This document shows, piece after piece, positions 57,701-64,000 of a stretch of 64,000 nt of DNA (position 1 is the stretch's first letter; every line of letters begins with the position of its first letter). A program made the position numbers and the translations under genes. The stretch comes from Guillardia theta CCMP2712 (Eukaryota; Cryptophyceae; Pyrenomonadales; Geminigeraceae): positions 194,072-258,071 of the forward strand of contig NW_005434579.1 in NCBI RefSeq assembly GCF_000315625.1, given 5' to 3'. The notes beneath the pieces were generated by a model. It did not search any database. It saw nothing but the letters and a program-made list of their open reading frames with translations, and had not been told where the DNA came from.

Positions 57701-58238
57701 TACTGCCTCGCTTCAGACTGCAACAACCGTTTTTAGAACCTGGTTCAAATTTTCGATCAACATTTTCGAACAGTTGAACAAATGTGTTCAATACATTTGA
57801 AATAAATAGACCATTTTGAAGAATGTTAACAAAATTTCCACTTTTCAATGGTCATATGCCCACTCAGTACAAGTCATTTTACACTTCTCTTTAAATGTTA
57901 TTAGAGACGTTTTAAAACAAATGAGCCTCCTTTTAAAAACTGCTTTTAAGTGACGGGCTGTAGACAGCTGCGCCGAGTGACATGGCGAGGGAATAAGGAA
58001 GTGGAGGGGAGCAGACGAGCGAGAAAGACAAGAAGAGGAAGAGCGATCTAGTGGGCAGCAGCACAACAGAGATACAGAGAGACATAGCAAGCGTTAGAGA
58101 CAGATAGGAACGTAGACGTACCTGCTCGGAGCACGAAAGGTACAGGTTGGGAGCTTTGCAGAGGACGGAAATACACTCTGCGATTGCTGAGGAATAGCGG
58201 TTATCTGATACCCACGAATTAGTCCAACTACATTGAAC
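57700..58238. other. upstream region of paralogue B
   Basis: AT-rich to 57950, then ordinary composition. TTTAAA-rich stretches at 57900-57950. No ORF. Confidence 0.35.
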
Positions 58239-59576
58239 ATGAAGAAATCTTTCCTTCTCACAATGGCCCTTGCACCTTGGATTGGATGTGTTGCCTTCTC
58301 GCCGCAGCTACCATCCTTAGCCCGTCGAAGGACGATGCAGGGAGCAGGACGGGGGAGGGACCATTTGAACTTGGTGTCGCAAGTCGCAACAAAGGGGAAA
58401 GTCACAAAGAATGCCTACAACATCTGGCAACATTCCTTCGGCTTTGATAGGGAGGAGCTCAAGGATGTCGTTCGGCCGAACCCGGTCCAGCAAGGGATCG
58501 ACAGTGTGCTGCGGGGAATGAATGCCGGGCATGGAGTTCGTTTCCGCGTACACAGGGCCATCGGCCATGAAATCCGCAGAAGGGCGCACATTGGGCATGC
58601 GTCATTGTTCTCTCCCCCTGTCTTGCAGTCTGTGGTCAACCAGATCCACGAGGCAGCGCTCAAGGCGTTGAGCTCGCCGTCGGAGAAGAGCGACCTTGAA
58701 TTCTCCTACGCGGAGATTGCTCTGGTCAGGGATGAGGTCGAGAACTGTTGCTGCGAGGGCCAGAAGACCATGGCGCAGCTTGCCCAGCTCCTGGCTCACC
58801 GGCTGAGCCTTGGCAAGTACGAATGCAGGAGTACCGTGACAGCATCTGCGGGCCACGGGCTTCAGTTCAAGCTGACCGAGACTGTGCCGACGCCTGTGGT
58901 GATCGACGAGCATGACGGGCTTGCTCTTGCTCAGCGCCAGATCGACGGTCTAGCGGTGCAGTCGAAAGGAGCATGGAAGTCAGTGGAGCTAGTGGATCAC
59001 TCAGTGGAGTTCGATGCCACGGAGAGCAACACAGCGGGTCTGCATCGGGTCATGATGCATGCGAAGCCGAGCAAGGACTTGTGGCGACTCGTGGCCGACA
59101 GCCTGTTCGAAATCGACGACCCTGACGCCGAGCCGCTGGTGGAGGATCACAACATGTACCACATCAAGCTTCTGGTCGAGACCCCCGAGCTTGTCGAGCA
59201 GCTGCATCGCTCCCTCCGCACGATTATCTTCCAGGACTCGGAGCTCCGCGACCTGTCGCTTCCTGTCGCAGACTCCACGAGGCAGCTGGAGCTGATCTCT
59301 CAGGTGGACTCGCATCACATCTCTGCTGTGATGTGGAAGGAGACGGGAATCGCGATCCAGGTGCAGAGCCTGGACGAGTTCTACAGGGAGACGGAGCTGA
59401 CGACCATGGCGAACCGGGCGAAGAGGAGGGCGAAGCGGGAGGAGGCGTACCGCAGGCTGGAGAAGAAGACTCCCATCTACCGCTTCTCTCGCAGCATCTT
59501 GCAGTGGATGCTTGCTTCGAGGACGTTGTCATCTCCGCCATCGTGCGATTCCATCTCAGTGAGTCTGCACCCTTGA
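58239..59576 (+). CDS. plastid-targeted-type protein, paralogue B, unknown function
   Basis: Intronless, 445 residues. The ATG at 58239 (MKKSFLLTMALAPWIGCVAF) gives a textbook ER signal peptide ending in Ala, with Phe at the +1 position, followed by a basic stretch (SLARRRTMQGAGRGR). This Ala-Phe pattern is characteristic of bipartite leaders of proteins imported into red-derived secondary plastids. The body matches paralogue A over most of its length (GHEIRRRAHIG, YECRSTVTA, QIDGLAVQ, LHRVMMHAKPSKDLW, NMYHIKLLVETPE). It also has the nearly invariant block with SQVDSHHISAVMW and YRETELTTMA. The two genes stand head to head, 2.6 kb apart, as after an inverted duplication. The function of the family is unknown to me. 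Confidence 0.8.
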   Translation: MKKSFLLTMALAPWIGCVAFSPQLPSLARRRTMQGAGRGRDHLNLVSQVATKGKVTKNAYNIWQHSFGFDREELKDVVRPNPVQQGIDSVLRGMNAGHGVRFRVHRAIGHEIRRRAHIGHASLFSPPVLQSVVNQIHEAALKALSSPSEKSDLEFSYAEIALVRDEVENCCCEGQKTMAQLAQLLAHRLSLGKYECRSTVTASAGHGLQFKLTETVPTPVVIDEHDGLALAQRQIDGLAVQSKGAWKSVELVDHSVEFDATESNTAGLHRVMMHAKPSKDLWRLVADSLFEIDDPDAEPLVEDHNMYHIKLLVETPELVEQLHRSLRTIIFQDSELRDLSLPVADSTRQLELISQVDSHHISAVMWKETGIAIQVQSLDEFYRETELTTMANRAKRRAKREEAYRRLEKKTPIYRFSRSILQWMLASRTLSSPPSCDSISVSLHP

Positions 59577-59821
59577 AAGCAGCAGACTTGTACACTACTT
59601 GCTAGATTAGAGTTACTTGAATCAATGAAACATGATCAAATCTCATTCGCACCCTCGTTCTTTGCCTGCGATGTTGTAACATGGCCGGTCTGTTAGTAAA
59701 ATGATAATTCTTTTTGTGATCGTGAGAATATATTACTATGCTGGTGAGACATTCATTACTTTGATAGGGTTGTCGATTTGCCGCTGCTCTCCTGTTCATT
59801 TCTAGCATTCGAATCTTCCGG

Positions 59822-62800
59822 TCAACTCCGTTTGAATAGCTCCTTCAGCTCCTCCTCCCTCCAGCCGTTGTCCCTTGCGTTCTCCCACACGGTCTCTCCT
59901 GTGACATGTGAGGAGGAGGAGGTACGAGCGAGCAGTGGAGTGACCTGTTGTCGGTTCTGCCAAGTTGAAGTTGAGGCCAAAGTCTGCCAACAATTTGAAA
60001 ACTTCTTTATCCTGTTTACATGGTTAGTTACGGTCATCCCCTTTGTCTTCTTCCCCTGCCCCGCATCACCATATCATCATGTCATCATCATCTTCGTCTC
60101 CATCCTCCTCCTCCACCACCACCTCCTCCTCCTGCTCCTCCTCATCTTCCCTCCCATCGTCCCTCACCTGCCGCAACAGAGCATAGAAAGCAATCGGCAC
60201 GTCCGCAGCGTCCCTGCTGTCAGGGTTCGCCCCGTGCTCGAGCAACACCCGAGTCATCCTCGGCCCCACCCCTTCCTCCACGCACACTGCAAGTGCCTGC
60301 TCCTTTTCTCAGCTCCTCAACCTCCTAGCTTGACAGCAGGTCGCCCACCGATCTCCCAGCTTCGTCCTTGACCTCCGCCTTGACGCCATGGCACAGCATC
60401 ACACGGACCTTCCTCGTCCTTGTCACCATCGTCCCACCTCACTTCCCAACTGTTGCTCTGCTCTCTGACAGGCCTCGTCTGACTCCTCTCATTCCTCGGT
60501 CGCTCCACTCCTCTGCCCCGTCCCTTTCTTCAAAGTTTTCCTCTCCTCCTTCTCCCCCCCCCCTCTCCCCTCTCCCCCCCTCTCCCCTCTCCTCTACCGT
60601 CTCATGGGCGCTGCTCCTGATGCCGTCGAAGAGAGCGTCGCTGAGTTTCTTCCCCACCTGCTCCTCCGCTCACCCAACAATTCGAAGACGTGCAGGAGGA
60701 GGGAGGAGAGGGAGGAGAAGGAAGCTGAATAGGGAGACTGTCCAACTCTCCAGGGGTTTGAGAGCAGAGGAAGAGCAGGAAGAAGGAGGGGAGATAAAGT
60801 GGGAAGGGAAGATAGGAGAGAACAAAAGGAGGAAAGAAGCGGAAGAAAGAAGAGGAGCAGGACAGAAGTGAAGGAAAGAGCAGGGCGACAGAGGAGGACA
60901 AAGAGAAGGAAGAGGAGGAGGAAGCAGGAGAGGGGAGGAAGCAGTATCGCACACAAGGGGGAATATCATGACTGACCTCCTGGTAGAAACCATGGAGGGC
61001 GGCGAACTCCAGCAAGTGACAACCCCCCTCGTTCTCAGCTGGGCACAGGGGCAGGGCCCCGGCTGAGAGGAGAGCTCGGACGGCCCACACGTTTCCCACC
61101 TCGAGCGCAAAGTCAAGGGGTCCCTTCCCTGCAGCTCGTCAAATCAGGAGGCGACCTAAAGGCCAATGCAGAATCTCGACGCTCCTTCGTGGAGAGCCAG
61201 GGTGGAGGAGGAGGGTAGGCAAGGGGGGAGGGGGGGGGGGAGAGCAGGAGGAAGGAGGACTGCAGCAAGGAGGAAAGGCAGGGAGGAAGTAAGCGGGGAA
61301 GGAGGACATGGAGCAGGTGGAGGAGGACATGGGTTAGGTGGAGGAGGAGAGGTAGAACAGGATGGTAGATTCTCAGCTCTCAACACCTGAGATGAGATGC
61401 GCGCAGTTTGGATCAACTCCGGACACCAAGAAAGCTTTCAGGACTTCCTGCCCGAGTTGGCTGCTGACTGTCGCCATGTAGTGAAGTGAGTTGTGACCAG
61501 AAGGGTCGTAGGCCATGCAGTCTCCTCCTGTTGGTACAAGATGACTTTTAGCACACCGTTGCTCCGCCATCACCACCACTGCCTCCTTCTACCCTTACTC
61601 CACTTCCGCTTCCTCCTCCACCACTACCTTCTCCACCACCACTTCTACCACATCCTCCTCGTCCTCCTTCTCCTCCTCGTCCTCGTCCTCGTCCTCCTCG
61701 TCCTCCTCGTCCTCCTCGTCCTCGTCCTCGTCCTCCTCCTGCCTCTTCACCCCTCATCCTGATATTCGAAGAGAAGTAATCTTTCACATGTTCATGTCTC
61801 CGACCCTCATCATCCTTGATTGTATCCTGAAACCCCCCCCCCTCCTCCACCTCCCCCCTGTCCTGCCTCCCCTCCCCCCTCCCCCCTCCCCCCCCCCCGC
61901 CCATCCCGCCGTCTCTCTACCTCTTCGAAAGCTTTCCATCGCTTTCTTCCAAGATTTTTCATCTCCGATGTAGTTCTTCTTCCCTACCCGAGAGATTCCT
62001 TGGATGGAGCTGTTCTGAACCAGCAGCTGCAGCACATCAGTCAGCCTCGTCACCATCACGACGCGCGCGTATGTTCCATCCTCACATGCTCCTCCCTGGC
62101 CCAGTCCGAGCAGACTTGGAGGAGGACCTCTGACTGCTGGTTGACCTGAGCTACTTTCCCTTTCAGCCTGCTCGCCTGCTCCCTCCTCGTCAGCGACCGC
62201 CCACGAGGCTCCATCTGCACGACCTTCCTCCTCTTTGCCATCAGCTCCAGCTCCTTGAGCTCCGCCTTGGAGAACTCGTACCGCGCCTGCTTCGCATACC
62301 GCACCGGCTGCTCCAACACAACCCCATCTTCCGCATCCTCGATCGACGTCGCACTGCCAGAGACGGTCGTCTTGTGTCTCAGCCATCGATAGCTCACTCA
62401 CCTCACGTTTGGGTTTGCACAATCATCCCAAGTCAGATCGTCTACGTTGACCCTGCGGGGCTCCTCCTGGATCTGCAGCAGCGCTACGGTCACAGCCGAG
62501 CATGCTCGAGGGAAGCAGCAGCAGACACACCATGATCGCCTGCTTGATCAGCGAGCTGACTGTCCGGGACCTGCACTGAGTGTCAAGAGGTCGCAGCGAC
62601 AGCGTGGGGGCAAACTTGTTCTCGTTGTTGAGCATGACCGCCCTCCTTTTCGCACCATAACATCGGACGATGGACTTGCTCATCTGTAAATCTCTCAAAG
62701 ACTCAGACGTCATGTGTTGATGAACAAAAACAGGTAGAATGATTTCAGCAGATCCTTGAGTAACATCTCGACAGCACGACAAACCTAGACAACTTGCATG

Positions 62801-62845
62801 GTATTGATTTTCACATCTCTTTACTTCGATGGCATCCTCCACCAT
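59822..62845 (-). CDS. ankyrin-repeat protein, 12 exons, 434 residues
   Basis: Exons 62825..62845, 62531..62683, 62402..62472, 62086..62353, 61921..62026, 61387..61527, 60977..61128, 60598..60657, 60349..60408, 60168..60296, 59945..60011 and 59822..59898 all join in phase. The N-terminal 200 residues are not repeats and include a charged helical part (AELKELELMAKRRKVVQ). From about residue 225 the sequence shows ankyrin units: GHNSLHYMA, GKGPLDFALEVGNVWAVRAL, RVLLEHGANPDSRDAADVP and VFKLLADFGLNFNL. It ends GETVWENARDNGW. Ankyrin stacks bind other proteins. The partner here cannot be inferred. Several junctions had alternatives. I chose those that keep phase and repeat register. Introns at 61528-61920, 61129-61386 and 60658-60976 are filled with GGA/CTCGTC-type simple repeats, the short ones (46-59 nt) are not. 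Confidence 0.82.
61640..61745. repeat. (CTCGTC)n tract in ankyrin-gene intron
   Basis: Interleaved CTC and GTC triplets inside the intron at 61528-61920. Confidence 0.85.
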
Positions 62846-63440
62846 TCATCCGATTCGAGGCAAGGAGAAGAGCGGTGTATCATCCAGCTATTACTGAGTG
62901 TCCAAGAGCCACCTTGTACTCCCTTCTCCTTCCTTTGCCAGACAACCTGGTTCTATCTGTCCAGCTGATCTAAAATCGTTTTTCACATCCTTCCCTCGCA
63001 TCGCTTGTTCTCCCCTTCTCTGCTTCATCTTACTCCCATATCCTCATGCTCATCCTTCGTGCTCATCTATCTCACTAATCTCTTCCTCCTCGTCCTCGTC
63101 CTCGTCCTCCTCGTCCTCGTCCTCGTCCTCCTCCTCCTCGTCCCTGCCTCGCAAGGTTCAGCTGCGATCGCATTTCGCGCGCGCGCCAAAGTGTTTCGGG
63201 TCTTTTTTTGACCACCCACCCCAACACCCCATGATATGCAATGAGGAATAGGGGGTAGTAGTTCAAATTCAAAACTAACTATCCAGCCCGCCTCAATATT
63301 TACATAAGAAATACTTCAAGGCAGTAAAACTATGATGATATTTGATCTTCAATTCTGACTGCTGTCCCATTTGTTGAATTTTTCTTTAGCTAATCCCATT
63401 TTATCCCTCCTCCCACCGCTGATTCTCTACGTTGCGATCC
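62846..63440. other. divergent promoter region with CTC/GTC tract
   Basis: Intergenic space between the divergent ankyrin and lumen-protein genes. A CTCGTC tract at 63085-63143 resembles the one in the ankyrin intron. GCGCGCGC lies at 63177-63184. No gene seen. Confidence 0.5.
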
Positions 63441-64000
63441 ATGGCCGCAGTCAGTTTGCTGCTGCTGCTCCCGCTCGCTGCTGCTCCTCTTGTGCTTTCA
63501 GACGCTGCCAGAGGACTCTCCTCCTCCTCCTCCTCCTCCTCCTCCTCCTCCTCCATATCAGCTCCCTCTCCGCTGTCCTCCGCCTTCACTCTGCCTTCAG
63601 CGGCATGGCAGTGGCGAATGCATGCGGGAGACGTTTATGGGATCAGACGTTCGAGCAGGCTATGGTGTACAACGGGGAGAGCGAGGAGGGAAAATGGCAT
63701 TGTGACGATGGTAGACGATGGTCGAACGAGGAGATCGGTGCTGAAGGACACGCTCGCTGCCATGTTAGGAGTGAGTGTGCTCGGGAACGCGCAGGCAGGT
63801 CATGCGGAGGAGAATAGGGTGGGCAAGGAGATCCAAGAGCTGAGGACGAGGATGGTGGCGAGCGAGCTCAAACAGCTCCCGGCAGACTTCAGGTCCACCA
63901 GCGACATCGAGTACCCGGCATGGCTGGAGGGAACCTGGCAAGTGACCGCCCGTTTTGACAACTTTAGCACACCGCTCGGAGTGAAGGTGTGGACATGCGA
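63441..64000 (+). CDS. thylakoid-lumen-type protein with tripartite leader, 3' end cut by window
   Basis: The frame is open from the ATG at 63441 to the window end (186 codons). Residues 1-20 form a Leu-rich signal peptide (MAAVSLLLLLPLAAAPLVLS). A Ser run of 12 and a basic, acid-poor stretch look like a transit peptide. At about 97-117 RRSVLKDTLAAMLGVSVLGN followed by AQA is a twin-arginine-type thylakoid transfer signal with a cleavage site. The mature start has a charged helix, then YPAWLEGTWQVTARFDNFSTP and LGVKVW. These recall a family of small lumenal proteins conserved in cyanobacteria, algae and plants (DUF6816-like), which is recognition by memory. Three membranes' worth of targeting fits a complex plastid. 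The gene is divergent from the ankyrin gene. Confidence 0.75.
   Translation, partial: MAAVSLLLLLPLAAAPLVLSDAARGLSSSSSSSSSSSSISAPSPLSSAFTLPSAAWQWRMHAGDVYGIRRSSRLWCTTGRARRENGIVTMVDDGRTRRSVLKDTLAAMLGVSVLGNAQAGHAEENRVGKEIQELRTRMVASELKQLPADFRSTSDIEYPAWLEGTWQVTARFDNFSTPLGVKVWTC

Overview
The window is nuclear DNA of a eukaryotic alga. Genes are split by many GT-AG introns, a eukaryotic tRNA-Glu is present, and several products carry signal-peptide-like N-termini. One product (58239-59576) shows an Ala-Phe signal-cleavage site followed by a basic transit-like stretch, and the gene cut by the right edge encodes a thylakoid-lumen-type protein with a twin-arginine signal. That combination points to a secondary plastid of red origin. 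My best guess is a cryptophyte such as Guillardia theta, but this is inference. Intron-rich genes alternate with simple-sequence tracts, very GC-rich islands and C-rich (ACCCC-type) islands. There are two N gaps (18564-18703 and 28901-29000).

Left part (1-25.7 kb): a giant armadillo-repeat protein (minus, runs off the left edge); an unrecognised 242-residue protein (minus); a mitochondrial carrier (plus, 5 exons); a basic unknown ORF (minus); a candidate acidic zinc-finger protein overlapping the start of the ribosome-assembly factor PNO1/Dim2 (plus, 10 exons); a RING-type protein (minus); tRNA-Glu(TTC); an HxCG-type SAM methyltransferase (plus, about 14 exons); and a SHAQKYF MYB transcription factor (minus).

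Middle (25.7-48 kb): a mainly repetitive stretch, a 2-phosphoglycerate-kinase/LPA1-like P-loop protein with a long Q/E-rich tail (minus), a partial unknown gene (minus), an unknown coiled protein (minus), a two-exon coiled-coil protein with a PP1-docking-like motif (plus), and a giant cysteine-rich secreted or membrane protein of about 3,190 residues (minus). The giant protein has ten copies of a module I cannot name, a PA14-like domain and a CUB-like domain.

Right part (48-64 kb): a gene-poor repeat region, a small three-exon protein (plus), two head-to-head paralogues with plastid-type leaders, a 12-exon ankyrin protein (minus), and the thylakoid-lumen protein (plus, cut by the right edge). 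There is no operon-like organisation. Neighbours look functionally unrelated apart from the paralogue pair, so the layout says little about pathways. About 30 introns fall in a narrow 41-59 nt range. Exon models below were built by eye from splice consensus, reading phase and family similarity. Where a junction does not close, I say so.
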